DNA of 64,000 nt, taken from positions 186,001-250,000 of the forward strand of contig NZ_FMZM01000001.1 in the NCBI RefSeq assembly GCF_900101465.1, read 5' to 3'. The position numbers were made by a program, and so were the translations under genes. The DNA comes from Nocardioides lianchengensis. Its GTDB lineage: Bacteria; Actinomycetota; Actinomycetes; Propionibacteriales; Nocardioidaceae. Shown piece after piece: positions 38,534 to 47,850 of the stretch. A model generated the notes under the pieces. The model was not told where the DNA came from. It did not search any database and saw only the letters and a program-made list of their open reading frames with translations. Numbering within the stretch: the stretch's first letter is position 1; every line of letters starts with the position of its first letter.

Positions 38534-39409
38534 TCAGCCCGTGGCTGCCCGGAGCGGCTCGATGACGTCGGCGGCGAAGCGGGCCATGCCCTCGACCTTC
38601 TGGTCGACGTTCGCGTCCAGGCCGAAGTAGTAGGCCCACGGCATGGTCATGCAGTCGGTGACGCCGCCGGCGCGGGCGCGCTCGAAGTGCTCGGGCAGGA
38701 ACGCGTCGGTGAGGGCGACGATGACCGAGAAGTCGCCGGTCGCGCCCTTCTCCTCGCGCACCTCGGCGAGCCGGGTGGCCCAGCCGATGGCCTCGTCGGT
38801 CTTGTACATGTCGCCGATCCAGCCGTCGTGCCGGGCGGCCCGGGCGAAGGCGATCTCGGAGAGGCCACCGACGTAGACCGGGGGCTGCTCGGTCGGGGTC
38901 GGCTCCATCACCAGCCGCGGGGCGTCGTAGAAGTCGCCGTGGAACTCGGTCCAGCCGGGCTCCCAGAGCTCCTTGACCAGGGCGAGGCCCTCGTCGGTGC
39001 GCTTGCCGCGGGTGCGGAAGTTCTCCTCGAGCAGCGCGAACTCCTCCTCGCACCAGCCGATGCCCACCCCCAGCGCGACCCGGTTGCCGGACAGTACGGC
39101 GGCGGTGCCGACCGACTTCGCGACCTGGAACGGGTTGCGCATCGCCGGCACGTAGACCGAGGTGAAGAACCTCAGTCGGGTGGTGACGGCGGCGAGCGCG
39201 CCGACCAGGACCCAGGGGTCGGGCCACTCCGCGGAGAAGTCCCACCGGCGGGCCCCGTCCGGCGTATAGGGGTACGGCGTGCTCAGCGTCTCCAGGTCGA
39301 CCACGTGGTCGGGGATCGCCAGGGCGTGGTAGCCCAGCTCGTCGGCCGCCCGGGCGATGGGCGTCAGCTGGTCGGTCGGCAGGAACGCCGTACTGATGGA
39401 GAAGCGCAC
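38534..39409 (-). CDS. LLM class F420-dependent oxidoreductase
   Basis: 291 residues, luciferase-like TIM barrel. Recognisable parts are RFSISTAFLP at the start, HALAIPDHVV, TSVYVPAMRNPFQVAKSVGT, VALGVGIGWCEEEFALL and GWIGDMYKTD. The size and motif pattern fit the F420-dependent group rather than FMN monooxygenases; fbiC at 50239 shows F420 is made. The GTG at 39409 follows TAGTCT by 6 nt. A KstR-like palindrome overlaps that box, suggesting control with steroid or lipid genes. The substrate is unknown. Confidence 0.87.
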   Translation of the reverse strand: MRFSISTAFLPTDQLTPIARAADELGYHALAIPDHVVDLETLSTPYPYTPDGARRWDFSAEWPDPWVLVGALAAVTTRLRFFTSVYVPAMRNPFQVAKSVGTAAVLSGNRVALGVGIGWCEEEFALLEENFRTRGKRTDEGLALVKELWEPGWTEFHGDFYDAPRLVMEPTPTEQPPVYVGGLSEIAFARAARHDGWIGDMYKTDEAIGWATRLAEVREEKGATGDFSVIVALTDAFLPEHFERARAGGVTDCMTMPWAYYFGLDANVDQKVEGMARFAADVIEPLRAATG

Positions 39410-39415
39410 GGAGTC

Positions 39416-39433
39416 AGACTAGAACCTGTTCTC
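39416..39433 (-). promoter_or_regulatory. Leaderless promoter with overlapping KstR-like operator
   Basis: On the reverse strand TAGTCT (39421-39416) stands 6 nt before the GTG at 39409. TAGAACCTGTTCTC (39420-39433, forward) overlaps it. Its core AGAAC-CT-GTTCT is a perfect palindrome, and it fits TNNAACNNGTTNNA except for the last base. Confidence 0.55.
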
Positions 39434-39457
39434 GTTTCGTGCGCGGCGGACGGGACT

Positions 39458-39463
39458 TAGGGT
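39458..39463 (+). promoter_or_regulatory. Leaderless -10 box of the VOC gene
   Basis: TAGGGT, 6 nt, then ATG at 39470. Confidence 0.5.
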
Positions 39464-39469
39464 GGGCCG

Positions 39470-39868
39470 ATGATGCGCGCGCTGCACCACCTCGACCTAT
39501 GGGTGAGTGACCCGGACCTGGCTGCGGAGGAGTGGGGCTGGCTGCTCGGGGAGCTGGGCTGGGAGGCCGACGAGGCGGTCCGCTCGTGGGCGCACCCGGA
39601 CGGCACCTACGTCTTCCTGGAGCGCTCGCCCGACCAGGCCGACGAGCCGCACGACCGGCTGCGGCCGGGGGTCAACCACCTCGCGCTGCACGTCGGCGAC
39701 CGCCGCACCCTCGACCGGCTGAGGGCCGAGTCGAGCGCGCACGGCTGGCACGAGATGTTCGCCGACCGCTACCCGCACGCCGGGGGCGACCGACACACGG
39801 CGCTCTACCTGGAGAACGACGAGGGGTTCGAGGTCGAGGTCGTGCTGGCCGACGAGCCCGAGGACTGA
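39470..39868 (+). CDS. VOC (glyoxalase/bleomycin resistance-like) family protein
   Basis: 132 residues, one VOC unit made of two beta-alpha-beta-beta-beta modules. Metal-type ligands are His6/His7 in MRALHHLDLW, then NHLALHV and a Glu in NDEGFEVEVV. A stretch WAHPDGTYVFLE is usual in this fold. The reaction (isomerase, dioxygenase, binding protein) cannot be stated. It is divergent from the LLM oxidoreductase, and the KstR-like site in the gap may affect both. Confidence 0.85.
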   Translation: MMRALHHLDLWVSDPDLAAEEWGWLLGELGWEADEAVRSWAHPDGTYVFLERSPDQADEPHDRLRPGVNHLALHVGDRRTLDRLRAESSAHGWHEMFADRYPHAGGDRHTALYLENDEGFEVEVVLADEPED

Positions 39869-39875
39869 GAGATGA

Positions 39876-39910
39876 CGATCGCCCGCCCGACGGGGTCGGA
39901 CGGGCGATCG
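39876..39910. terminator. Convergent terminator hairpin
   Basis: 10-bp arms CGATCGCCCG and CGGGCGATCG with a continuing inner stem (CCGAC with GTCGG), 7 nt after the VOC stop and 11 nt from the converging gene end. Confidence 0.75.
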
Positions 39911-39921
39911 AGGAACGGGCG

Positions 39922-40065
39922 CTACTTGAAGATGCTGTAGCCGCCCGGGCCGACGGCGAAGCCGACGATGATCAGCACGATGCCCCAGAGGGTTTCGCCC
40001 TTGAAGAGCTGGAAGATGCCCGCGATCACCAGGATGACGGCGATGATCCAGAGGATGAAGCCCAT
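39922..40065 (-). CDS. GPGG-motif small membrane protein
   Basis: 47 residues. Two hydrophobic helices (FILWIIAVILVIAGIFQLF and TLWGIVLIIVGFAVG) are joined by a short charged turn (KGE) and end in GPGGYSIFK. The GPGG ending and length match a family of tiny actinobacterial membrane proteins of unknown function. CAGGAG lies 9-14 nt before the ATG, a good ribosome site. The acidic DUF5709-like gene lies just upstream on the same strand (24 bp). Confidence 0.85.
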   Translation of the reverse strand: MGFILWIIAVILVIAGIFQLFKGETLWGIVLIIVGFAVGPGGYSIFK

Positions 40066-40089
40066 GAGTGTTGCTCCTGTCGTAGAGGT

Positions 40090-40551
40090 CTAGCGGTAGT
40101 CGTCGTCGGAGGAGGGATCCTCGACGATGTGGACGGCGGCCTCCTCGGCCGACGCCGCGGCGCCGTCGATGCCGACGTCCTCGCCGACCAGGTCGGACTC
40201 GGTGTCGGTGCCGAAGCCCTGGTCGGGGTCGACCAGGCGGCCGGCACGGCGATCGCCGACCTCGCCGTCGCGAAGGTCCTCGGTGACCTTCTCGTCGTAC
40301 GGGTCGGGCTCCGGCTCCTCCTGGTCGAGGCGCTGGTCGATGGTCTCGCGGTGCTCCTCCTCCCAGGGCGTGTTGCCGTAGCCCTGGCCGGCGGAGTACC
40401 TCTCGGGCGGGCTGTACCCGCGGTCGGCCTCGTCCGCGACGTCCTGGTCGAGGAGCTGGTCCTCGGCGACCGGCTGGTCCTCGTCGTCGACGCTGTAGTC
40501 GCCGTACGTCTCCTGGTCGGCCGGATCCGGGGTGCTGTCGCCCTGGGTCAT
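40090..40551 (-). CDS. Acidic DUF5709-like protein
   Basis: 153 residues, very acidic and probably disordered (DYSVDDEDQPVAEDQLLDQD), with a Tyr/Pro-rich middle (RGYSPPERYSAGQGYGNTPW) and a C-terminal conserved patch GRLVDPDQGFGTDTESDLVG. The pattern agrees with the DUF5709 family of actinobacteria. The function is unknown. It is read toward the small membrane protein gene and divergently from xylB; the 103-bp gap holds the xylose operator. Confidence 0.8.
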   Translation of the reverse strand: MTQGDSTPDPADQETYGDYSVDDEDQPVAEDQLLDQDVADEADRGYSPPERYSAGQGYGNTPWEEEHRETIDQRLDQEEPEPDPYDEKVTEDLRDGEVGDRRAGRLVDPDQGFGTDTESDLVGEDVGIDGAAASAEEAAVHIVEDPSSDDDYR

Positions 40552-40623
40552 GGTCCCTCCTCGTCTGTCGTGTCCGTCCGGTCGAGTACCCGGCCGTCAT
40601 GAGCGTCATGCCCGCTCCTTGAC

Positions 40624-40646
40624 TTTAGTTCGAGTCTCGTACTTAA
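40624..40646. promoter_or_regulatory. Candidate ROK-type operator before xylB
   Basis: Left arm TTTAGTTCGAG and right arm CTCGTACTTAA around one central base pair up at 9 of 11 positions. It overlaps TA-rich promoter sequence just before the xylB start. The AT-rich outer ends and central CGAG are like operators of ROK sugar repressors. Confidence 0.5.
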
Positions 40647-40654
40647 TTGCAGGT

Positions 40655-42019
40655 GTGACCCTCGTCCTAGGCGTCGACTCCTCGACGCAGTCGACCAAGG
40701 CCCTGCTCGTCGATGCCGACGACGGCACCGTCGTCGACAGCCGTACGGCGCCGCACCCCGCCGGCACCGAGGTCGACCCGCGCGCCTGGCTGACCGCCTT
40801 CGACACCGCCACCGCCGGCCTGCTGGAGCGGGCCGACGCGGTCGCGGTGGGTGGCCAGCAGCACGGCATGGTCGCCCTCGACGAGGCCGGCGAGCCGGTC
40901 CGCGACGCCCTGCTCTGGAACGACACCCGCAGCGCCGGCGCCGCCCGCGACCTGATCGGGGAGATGGGCGGCCCGCAGGCCTGCGCCGACGCGATCGGCA
41001 GCGTCATGGTCGCCTCGTTCACCGCCAGCAAGCTGCGCTGGCTGCGCGACCACGAGCCCGAGAACGCGGCCCGGGTCGCCGAGGTGCTGCTGCCCCACGA
41101 CTACGTCTCGCGCCACCTCTCGGCGCCGGGCACCCCGGCCTTCACCGACCGCGGCGACGCGTCCGGCACCGGCTACTTCGCCACCGCGGCTGGGGAGTGG
41201 CGTCCCGACCTGCTCGAGCTCGCGCTCGGCCGCGTCGTCGGCCTGCCGACCGTGGTCGCCCCCGACGCCGTCGCCGCGCACACCGCCGGCGGCGCGCCGG
41301 TCGCGGCCGGCTCCGGTGACAACGCCGCGGCCGCCCTCGGCATGGGCCTCGAGGCGGGCGACGTCCTGGTCTCCATCGGCACCTCCGGGGTCGCGTCCAC
41401 GATCAGCGCCGTCCCGGTCGCCGACGGCAGCGGGGCGATCACCGGCTTCGCCGACGCCGCCGGCGGCTTCCTGCCGATGGCCACCACCATCAACGCTGCC
41501 CAGATCCTCGACCTGCAGGCCCGCTGGCTCGGCGTCGACCACGACGAGCTGGCCGCGCTCGCGCTCGCCGCGCCGGCCGGGTCGAACGGGCTCACCCTGC
41601 TGCCCTACTACGGCGGCGAGCGCACCCCGAACCGGCCCGACGCCACCGGCACCTGGGTCGGGCTCACCCCGCGCACCACCCGCGAGGACCTCGCCCGCGC
41701 CGCCGTCGAGGCGCTGCTCTGCTCGCTGGCCGACGCCGTCGATCTCGTCGTCGGGGCGACCGGCCAGGAGCCGCGGCGGATCCTGATGGTCGGCGGGGCG
41801 ACGCGCAGCGCCGCCGTACGCGCGCTGGCGCCGGCGGTCCTCGGCCGTCCGGTCGTCCTCCCGCCCGCCGGGGAGTACGTCGCCCGCGGCGCCGCCCGCC
41901 AGGCCGCCTGGGCGCTGACCGGTCGGCTGCCCGACTGGGAGCTGGCCGCCACCGAGACCCTCACCGCAGACCCCACCCCCGTCGTACGCACGGCCTACGC
42001 GGCCGTGCGCGACGCCTGA
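40655..42019 (+). CDS. xylB: Xylulokinase
   Basis: 454 residues, FGGY kinase family, which phosphorylates D-xylulose for the pentose phosphate path. Motifs are [14 protein letters not shown] (ATP site start), [17 protein letters not shown] and the late [16 protein letters not shown]. The GTG at 40655 gives the natural N-terminus; longer readings add unrelated residues across the promoter. xylA follows after 26 bp, then a ROK regulator, forming a xylBA-ROK operon. Confidence 0.93.
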   Translation: MTLVLGVDSSTQSTKALLVDADDGTVVDSRTAPHPAGTEVDPRAWLTAFDTATAGLLERADAVAVGGQQHGMVALDEAGEPVRDALLWNDTRSAGAARDLIGEMGGPQACADAIGSVMVASFTASKLRWLRDHEPENAARVAEVLLPHDYVSRHLSAPGTPAFTDRGDASGTGYFATAAGEWRPDLLELALGRVVGLPTVVAPDAVAAHTAGGAPVAAGSGDNAAAALGMGLEAGDVLVSIGTSGVASTISAVPVADGSGAITGFADAAGGFLPMATTINAAQILDLQARWLGVDHDELAALALAAPAGSNGLTLLPYYGGERTPNRPDATGTWVGLTPRTTREDLARAAVEALLCSLADAVDLVVGATGQEPRRILMVGGATRSAAVRALAPAVLGRPVVLPPAGEYVARGAARQAAWALTGRLPDWELAATETLTADPTPVVRTAYAAVRDA

Positions 42020-42045
42020 CCGGCTCAACGAAGAGAGGCACCACC

Positions 42046-43212
42046 ATGACCATCGAGATCCCCACGCCGCAGCCCGAGGACAAGTTCTCCTTCGGTCTCT
42101 GGACCGTCGGCTGGCAGGGCGTCGACCCGTTCGGCGGCGCGACCCGCCCGCCGATGGACACCGTCCACGCGCTGGAGAAGCTCGCCGAGCTGGGCGCGTA
42201 CGGCGTGAACTTCCACGACGACGACGTGATCCCCTTCGGCAGCGACGACGCCACCCGCGACGCGATCATCGAGCGGTTCAAGAAGGGCCTGGCCGACACC
42301 GGTCTCGCGGTCACGACCGCGACCACCAACCTGTTCAGCCACCCGGTCTTCAAGGCCGGCGGCTTCACCAACAACGACCGCGACATCCGCCGCTTCGCGC
42401 TGCGCAAGGTGATGCGCAACGTCGACCTCGCCGCCGAGCTCGGCGCCAAGGTGTACGTCGCCTGGGGCGGCCGCGAGGGCGCGGAGTACGGCGCCTCGCA
42501 GGACACCGCGGTCGCGCTGGACCGGATGAAGGAGGCCTTCGACCTCCTGGGCGAGTACGTCACCGAGAAGGGCTACGACCTCCGCTTCGCCATCGAGCCG
42601 AAGCCGAACGAGCCCCGCGGCGACATCCTGCTCCCGACGATCGGTCACGCGCTCGCGTTCATCAACGAGCTGGAGCGGCCCGAGCTGGTCGGCGTCAACC
42701 CGGAGATCGGGCACGAGGAGATGGCCGGCATGAACGCCGCGGCGGGCTACGCCCAGGCGCTGTGGGCCGGCAAGCTCTACCACATCGACCTCAACGGCCA
42801 GAACGGCCCGAAGTACGACCAGGACCTGCGCTTCGGCGCCGGCAACGTCCGCGGCGCGTTCTGGGTGGTCGACACCCTCCTCGCCGGCGGGTACGACGGC
42901 CCGGTCCACTTCGACTACAAGCCGGCGCGCATCGAGGACGAGGCCGGCGTGTGGGTCTCGGCCGCGGCCAACATGCGCAACTACCTCATCCTGCGCGAGA
43001 AGGTGAAGGCCTTCCGCGCCGACCCCGAGGTCCAGGCCGCGCTGGCGGCCGCCAAGCTCCCCGAGCTGGCGCAGACCACGCTCGGTGAGGGCGAGGGGTG
43101 GCAGCAGCTGCTCGACTGGCCGCTGCCGGACCCCGAGCTCCTGGCCCAGCAGGGCGCCGCGGTCGAGCACCTCGACCAGCTCGCCCTCGAGCACCTCTAC
43201 GGTGTCCGCTGA
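42046..43212 (+). CDS. xylA: Xylose isomerase
   Basis: 388 residues, the usual length of class I actinobacterial enzymes. It converts D-xylose to D-xylulose (and glucose to fructose). The catalytic His is in [11 protein letters not shown], and metal ligands are in [12 protein letters not shown] and [33 protein letters not shown] is the lid and metal-2 region. GAGAGG precedes the ATG. The 3' end overlaps the ROK regulator start by 11 bp. Confidence 0.97.
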   Translation: MTIEIPTPQPEDKFSFGLWTVGWQGVDPFGGATRPPMDTVHALEKLAELGAYGVNFHDDDVIPFGSDDATRDAIIERFKKGLADTGLAVTTATTNLFSHPVFKAGGFTNNDRDIRRFALRKVMRNVDLAAELGAKVYVAWGGREGAEYGASQDTAVALDRMKEAFDLLGEYVTEKGYDLRFAIEPKPNEPRGDILLPTIGHALAFINELERPELVGVNPEIGHEEMAGMNAAAGYAQALWAGKLYHIDLNGQNGPKYDQDLRFGAGNVRGAFWVVDTLLAGGYDGPVHFDYKPARIEDEAGVWVSAAANMRNYLILREKVKAFRADPEVQAALAAAKLPELAQTTLGEGEGWQQLLDWPLPDPELLAQQGAAVEHLDQLALEHLYGVR

Positions 43213-44416
43213 CCGACCGGCCAGCACGGAGCGCCTGAGGCGGCAGAACGCCGCGCTGGTGCTCCGCAGCCTGCGCCAGCTCGGACCCGCGACCCGGGCC
43301 GAGCTGGCGCAGCGCACCGCCCTCGCCAAGGCCACGGTCGGCGTGATCGTCGCCGGCCTGGAGGAGGCCGGGGCGGTCACCGAGTCCTCCGCCGAGAGCG
43401 AGGTCCGCAGCGGCGCCCGGGGTCGGCCCGGGCGCCCGGTGGCGCTGCGCGGCGAGCCCTGGGTCGGCCTGGGCCTGGAGCTCAACGTCGACTACGTCGC
43501 CGCGGTCGTGCTCGACCTCGCCGGGCAGGTGCGGCTCACCGAGACCCGCCCGGTCGCCCTCGACGGGGGCGTCGACGAGGCGGCCCTGACCGGGCTGGCC
43601 CGTGACGTCACCGCCCGCTGCCGGGCCGCCGGGCAGGTCCTGGTCGGCGCGACGGTCGCCGTACCCGCGCTGGTGCGGGGCGACGACCGCACCGTCGCCT
43701 GGGCGCCGAACCTGGGCGTCGAGGGCCCGGGCCTGGCCGACGGGGTCGAGGCCCTGGTCGGCGCGCCGGTCCGGGTGCTGAACGACGCCAACTGCGCGGC
43801 GTACGCCGAGTCGCACCACGGCGCGGCGGTCGGCGCCGAGCACGCCCTCTACCTCACCGGCACCGTCGGCATCGGCGCCGGCATCGTCGACCGCGGCGAG
43901 CTGGTCCGCGGTGCAGCGGGGTTTGCCGGGGAGGTCGGCCACATGCCGATCGGCGACTCCTCGGCCCGCTGCGGCTGCGGGCGGCAGGGCTGCTGGGAGG
44001 CCTCGATCGGCCTGCACGCGGTGCTCGCGGCGGTCGGCATGCCGGAGCTGGACACCCCGCTGGAGACGGCCGCCGCGGTCGCGGAGCGGGCGGCGCTCGA
44101 CCCCGGCGTACGGGCGGTGCTGACCCGGGTGGGGGAGGACGTCGGTCTCGGCCTGGCGATGCTGGCCGGCGTGCTGGATCCGGAGGTGGTCGTCCTCGGC
44201 GGCTACTTCGTGCCGCTCGGCGAGCTGGTCCTGGCCCCCGCCCGGGCCACCCTCGACCGGCGACTCGCGTCGGCGGCCCAGGTGCGGCCAGAGCTGCGGC
44301 TCAGCACGCTCGGCATCCAGGCGGCCGCGCTGGGCGCGGCCGAGCAGGCCTTCGCGGACGTGTTCGCCGGCGATCTCGACCTGACGGCGCGCGAGGCCTC
44401 AGCCGGCGAGGCGTGA
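43202..44416 (+). CDS. ROK family transcriptional regulator (XylR-like)
   Basis: 404 residues from the GTG at 43202, overlapping xylA by 11 bp. The N-terminal winged helix is [20 protein letters not shown]. The ROK sugar-kinase-like domain follows, with the zinc motif [10 protein letters not shown]. Its place at the end of xylBA predicts repression of that operon relieved by xylose. Its last 18 bases overlap the end of the second ROK gene on the other strand. Confidence 0.9.
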   Translation: MSADRPASTERLRRQNAALVLRSLRQLGPATRAELAQRTALAKATVGVIVAGLEEAGAVTESSAESEVRSGARGRPGRPVALRGEPWVGLGLELNVDYVAAVVLDLAGQVRLTETRPVALDGGVDEAALTGLARDVTARCRAAGQVLVGATVAVPALVRGDDRTVAWAPNLGVEGPGLADGVEALVGAPVRVLNDANCAAYAESHHGAAVGAEHALYLTGTVGIGAGIVDRGELVRGAAGFAGEVGHMPIGDSSARCGCGRQGCWEASIGLHAVLAAVGMPELDTPLETAAAVAERAALDPGVRAVLTRVGEDVGLGLAMLAGVLDPEVVVLGGYFVPLGELVLAPARATLDRRLASAAQVRPELRLSTLGIQAAALGAAEQAFADVFAGDLDLTAREASAGEA

Positions 44417-45625
44417 GCGCACGTCGACCAGGGCGTTGCCGAGTGCGGCGACCGGGTCGACGAAGAGCGGCTCGAAGGCGATCTCGGCCGCCCCGAGGAG
44501 CACCGAGTCCTCGCCCAGGCCCGGCAGCGCGAGGGTGACCGACTCCAGGGGAGCGGGCAGCGCGCGGTCGGCGAGACCGGCGTTGACCTCGGCGCCCACC
44601 AGCATGAAGAGCGAGCGGAAGTAGCCGCCGAGGACCACCAGGCGCGGGTTGAAGGCGTTGACGATGCTGGCCAGGCCGTGGCCGAGCGCCGTACCGGTGG
44701 CGCGCAGCTCGCGGGTCGGCTTGTCGAAGCCGCCGAGGACCTCGCCGAGCTGGGCGACCTTGTCGGCGGGGCAGTGGATCGCCTCGGCGATCGCGTGCGC
44801 GCCGACCTCGGTCTCCCAGCAGCCGAGGTTGCCGCAGTGGCAGGGACGGCCCTGCGGGTTGAAGCGCAGGTGGCCGAGCTCGCCGGCGTACCCGCCCGCG
44901 CCCTGGAGACGGTGGCCGCCGGTGATCACGCCGGCACCGACGCCGACGTTGCCGGAGACGTAGATGAGGTCGTCGATCCCGACGCCGGCGCCGCGCTGGT
45001 GCTCGGCGAGGGCGCCGAGGTCGGCGTCGTTGGCGATCGACACGGGGATGTCCAGGCCGAGCGCCGCCAGCACGATGCTGCCGAAGGAGACGTCGTGCCA
45101 CTCCAGGTTCGGGGCCAGCCGGATCAGCCCGTCGCTGCGCCGGACCAGACCCGGGACGCTGACGCCGATCCCGACGAGGGGAGCGGCGGCCGGCGCGCCC
45201 TCGACGACGCCCCGGATCAGGGCGGCGACCGAGGCGCCGACCTGCCAGGCCTCGCCCCCGCCCCCGTCGATGGGGGCCTCGGTGCGCTGCTGGACGACGC
45301 CGCCCAGCCCGACCCGGGCCACCGCCGCGCGATCGACCCCGAGGTCGACCGCGATGACGTACGGGCCGTTGTCGGCCAGGGCGACCCCCGCGGAGGGTCG
45401 CCCGGCGCCCTGGCGCGCGCCGACCGGCAGCGCGCGCTCGGTGACGCCGAGCGACTCCAGCTCCGCGACCAGCCCGGCGATGGTGCTGCGGTTCAGCCCC
45501 ATCATGCTGGTCAGCTCGGCGCGGGAGATGTGTCCCGCCCGGTGCACGTGGCGCAGGAGGGTCCCGAGGTTGTGGCGGCGCACGGCCTCCTGGTTGGTGC
45601 CGAGGCCCGCCCGTTGGCGGCTCAT
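44399..45625 (-). CDS. ROK family transcriptional regulator at the end of xylFGH
   Basis: 408 residues. The winged helix SRAELTSMMGLNRSTIAGLV and the zinc motif CHCGNLGCWE are intact. It follows the permease gene by 21 bp, so it is the last gene of the transporter operon. It is only distantly similar to the ROK protein at 43202. It likely controls the transporter promoter at about 49013-49049. Confidence 0.9.
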   Translation of the reverse strand: MSRQRAGLGTNQEAVRRHNLGTLLRHVHRAGHISRAELTSMMGLNRSTIAGLVAELESLGVTERALPVGARQGAGRPSAGVALADNGPYVIAVDLGVDRAAVARVGLGGVVQQRTEAPIDGGGGEAWQVGASVAALIRGVVEGAPAAAPLVGIGVSVPGLVRRSDGLIRLAPNLEWHDVSFGSIVLAALGLDIPVSIANDADLGALAEHQRGAGVGIDDLIYVSGNVGVGAGVITGGHRLQGAGGYAGELGHLRFNPQGRPCHCGNLGCWETEVGAHAIAEAIHCPADKVAQLGEVLGGFDKPTRELRATGTALGHGLASIVNAFNPRLVVLGGYFRSLFMLVGAEVNAGLADRALPAPLESVTLALPGLGEDSVLLGAAEIAFEPLFVDPVAALGNALVDVRSRLAG

Positions 45626-45646
45626 GGTGATCGGTCCGGTCTCGCC

Positions 45647-46921
45647 CTAGACGCCCGCTGCGGAGCGACGGCGGCGCGAGATCGCGTCGACGCTCGCGGC
45701 GAGCAGCAGCACGCCGCCGGTCACCACGAAGTTGATGTACGCCGCCTGGTTGAGCAGACCCAGACCGTTCGGGATGGTCGCGATGACCAGGCCGCCGATG
45801 ACCGCGTCCATGGCCCGGCCGCGACCACCGAAGAGGCTGGTGCCGCCGATGACGGCCGCCGCGACGGCGTACAGGAGCACGTTGCCGCCGCCGGAGCCCG
45901 GCGAGACCTTGCCGGTGTACGACGCGGACAGCAGGCCGCTGATCGCCGCCATGCCGGTGCAGATCATGAAGGCGCTGATCTTGATCCGGGTCACGTTGAT
46001 GCCGGCGCGGCGCGCGGCCTCGGCGTTGCCGCCGACGGCGTACAGGTGTCGGCCGAAGCGGGTCCGGGTCAGCACGAAGGTCCAGAACAGCAGCAGCGCG
46101 ATGACGACCGGCAGCACCCGCGGGATCCCGGAGATCTCGAACAGGTTCGGGTTCGGGGCGCGGTTGGCGCTGAGCAGCGCCGTCAGGCCCAGGACGATCG
46201 CGGCGAGGACGACGATCTGGATGACGACCAGGGCCAGCGGCTGGTGGACCAGGCCACGCGCCGAGCGCGACCGGTAGCGCCACAGCGACAGGGCGGCGAA
46301 CCCGACGACGATGAGGCCGGCTGCGATCCAGCCGGCGGTCACGGGGATGTTCTTGATCGACAGGCCACGCAGCACCGAGTCGTCGAACCGGAGCGAGCCG
46401 CCCGAGCCGATGAGCTTCAGCGGCACCGCCTGGAGCGCGAGGAAGAACGCCAGGGTGACCACGAAGGACGGGATGCCCAGGAACGAGACCAGTGAGCCGA
46501 TCACGAACCCGATCACGGCACCGGCGGCGATGCCGGCGATCGTGGCCGCCCACCACGGCCAGTCGTAGTCGATCATCACCAGGGCGATGATCGTCGCCGA
46601 GGCGCCGCCAGCGACGCCGGCCGAGAGGTCGATCTCGCCGAGCAGCAGGACGAAGACGATGCCCATGGCCAGCACGATGATCGAGCTGGCCTGGATGACC
46701 AGGTTCGCCATGTTGTAGGTGGTGAGGAACCGGTCGTGCAGCGTCGTGAAGACGCCGAAGAGCACGACCAGGCCGAGGATGGCCGGGAGCGAGCCCATGT
46801 CACCGCCGCGGAGGCGGTTGAGGTAGTCACGCGCGGCGTCGCCGATGGTGGCGGCCTGGCGGTTGTCGTTGGCGAAGTCGCTGTCGGCGGTCTTCGCGGG
46901 GATGTCGGATCCGACGGTCAT
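45647..46921 (-). CDS. xylH: Xylose-type sugar ABC transporter permease
   Basis: 424 residues, about ten membrane helices. The monosaccharide-permease features are LGEIDLSAGVAGG, GIPSFVVTLAFFLALQ, GGNAEAARRAGINV (the cytoplasmic EAA-like loop) and GGTSLFGGRG. The ATG at 46921 follows the ATPase gene by 20 bp. With the xylose catabolic genes alongside, xylose is the likely cargo; related permeases also carry ribose, fructose or galactose. Confidence 0.88.
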   Translation of the reverse strand: MTVGSDIPAKTADSDFANDNRQAATIGDAARDYLNRLRGGDMGSLPAILGLVVLFGVFTTLHDRFLTTYNMANLVIQASSIIVLAMGIVFVLLLGEIDLSAGVAGGASATIIALVMIDYDWPWWAATIAGIAAGAVIGFVIGSLVSFLGIPSFVVTLAFFLALQAVPLKLIGSGGSLRFDDSVLRGLSIKNIPVTAGWIAAGLIVVGFAALSLWRYRSRSARGLVHQPLALVVIQIVVLAAIVLGLTALLSANRAPNPNLFEISGIPRVLPVVIALLLFWTFVLTRTRFGRHLYAVGGNAEAARRAGINVTRIKISAFMICTGMAAISGLLSASYTGKVSPGSGGGNVLLYAVAAAVIGGTSLFGGRGRAMDAVIGGLVIATIPNGLGLLNQAAYINFVVTGGVLLLAASVDAISRRRRSAAGV

Positions 46922-46941
46922 GATGAGGTCTCCGGTCCTTC

Positions 46942-47718
46942 TCAGACGGTCGCGGTCGCGGGGTTCTCGGCGATGCCGAGCTCCCCGGAGCGTCCGGTCG
47001 TGATGAGCTCGACGATCTGGGTCTGGTTGACGTCTTCCTTGAAGACGTCGGCCGCGACCCGGCCGAGGTAGAGAGCAGTGATGCGGTCGGCGACCTCGAG
47101 CACGTCGGTCATGTTGTGCGAGATCAGCACCACGCCCAGTCCGCGGTCGGCGAGGCGGCGCACCAGGTCGAGGACCTGGCGGGTCTGGGCCACACCGAGG
47201 GCGGCGGTCGGCTCGTCCAGCAGCACGACCTTCGAGTTCCACAGCACGGCCTTGGCGATGGCGACGGTCTGGCGCTGGCCGCCGGAGAGGCTGGCCACGC
47301 TCTGGCGCACCGACTTCACGGTGCGGACCGACAGGGAGGCGAGGGTCTCTCGCGCCTTCTCCTCCATCGCGTTGTCGTCGAGCACGATGCCCGAGCGCAG
47401 CTCGCGGCCGAGGAACATGTTCTCGACGATGTCGAGGTTGTCGCACAGCGCGAGGTCCTGGTAGACGACCTCGACGCCGAGGTCCGCGACGTCGCGCGGA
47501 CCGTGGACGTTGACCTGCTCACCGTCGAACAGGTAGTCGCCCGTGTCCCGGCCGTAGATGCCGGCGATGATCTTGACCAGGGTGGACTTGCCGGCGCCGT
47601 TGTCGCCGACGAGGGCGGTCACCTGGCCCGGGTAGACGGCGAAATCGACGTCGTGCAGGACGTGCACCACACCGAAGCTCTTGTTGACCCCGCGCAGCTC
47701 GAGCAGCGGTTGTGTCAT
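46942..47718 (-). CDS. Sugar ABC transporter ATP-binding protein with a single nucleotide-binding domain
   Basis: 258 residues. Walker A is GDNGAGKST, the signature is LSGGQRQT, Walker B is KVVLLDEPTAAL and the switch His is in LISHNMTD. Monosaccharide importers usually have a fused double ATPase of about 500 residues (XylG, RbsA); this one has one copy and would act as a homodimer, as in the FrcA type. It is translated after xylF across a 132-bp gap holding two hairpins. Confidence 0.9.
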   Translation of the reverse strand: MTQPLLELRGVNKSFGVVHVLHDVDFAVYPGQVTALVGDNGAGKSTLVKIIAGIYGRDTGDYLFDGEQVNVHGPRDVADLGVEVVYQDLALCDNLDIVENMFLGRELRSGIVLDDNAMEEKARETLASLSVRTVKSVRQSVASLSGGQRQTVAIAKAVLWNSKVVLLDEPTAALGVAQTRQVLDLVRRLADRGLGVVLISHNMTDVLEVADRITALYLGRVAADVFKEDVNQTQIVELITTGRSGELGIAENPATATV

Positions 47719-47760
47719 GAGGTCCCACTCTCCTCAGTAATTGTTGTTCGGAAGAACGAA

Positions 47761-47794
47761 AGGCGCCCGGGCCGAGGGTACGAGCCAGGCGCCT
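47761..47794 (-). other. Hairpin 1 between xylF and the ATPase gene
   Basis: 7-bp arms AGGCGCC and GGCGCCT with a 20-nt loop, between the stronger hairpin and the ATPase start. Confidence 0.45.
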
Positions 47795-47806
47795 CTCGTG
47801 GAAGGA

Positions 47807-47841
47807 GGCAGGCCGCCGACCGATCCGGTCGGCGGCCTGCC
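47807..47841 (-). terminator. Strong hairpin directly after xylF
   Basis: Perfect 15-bp arms GGCAGGCCGCCGACC and its complement with a 5-nt loop, 9 nt after the xylF stop. Such stems often protect the binding-protein mRNA or partly stop transcription, so that the binding protein is made in excess. Confidence 0.75.
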
Positions 47842-47850
47842 CGGCGGGGA

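Noticed and set aside
44678-46495. Long forward frame opposite the ROK and permease genes
   Set aside because: Antisense to two conserved genes, with no family features.
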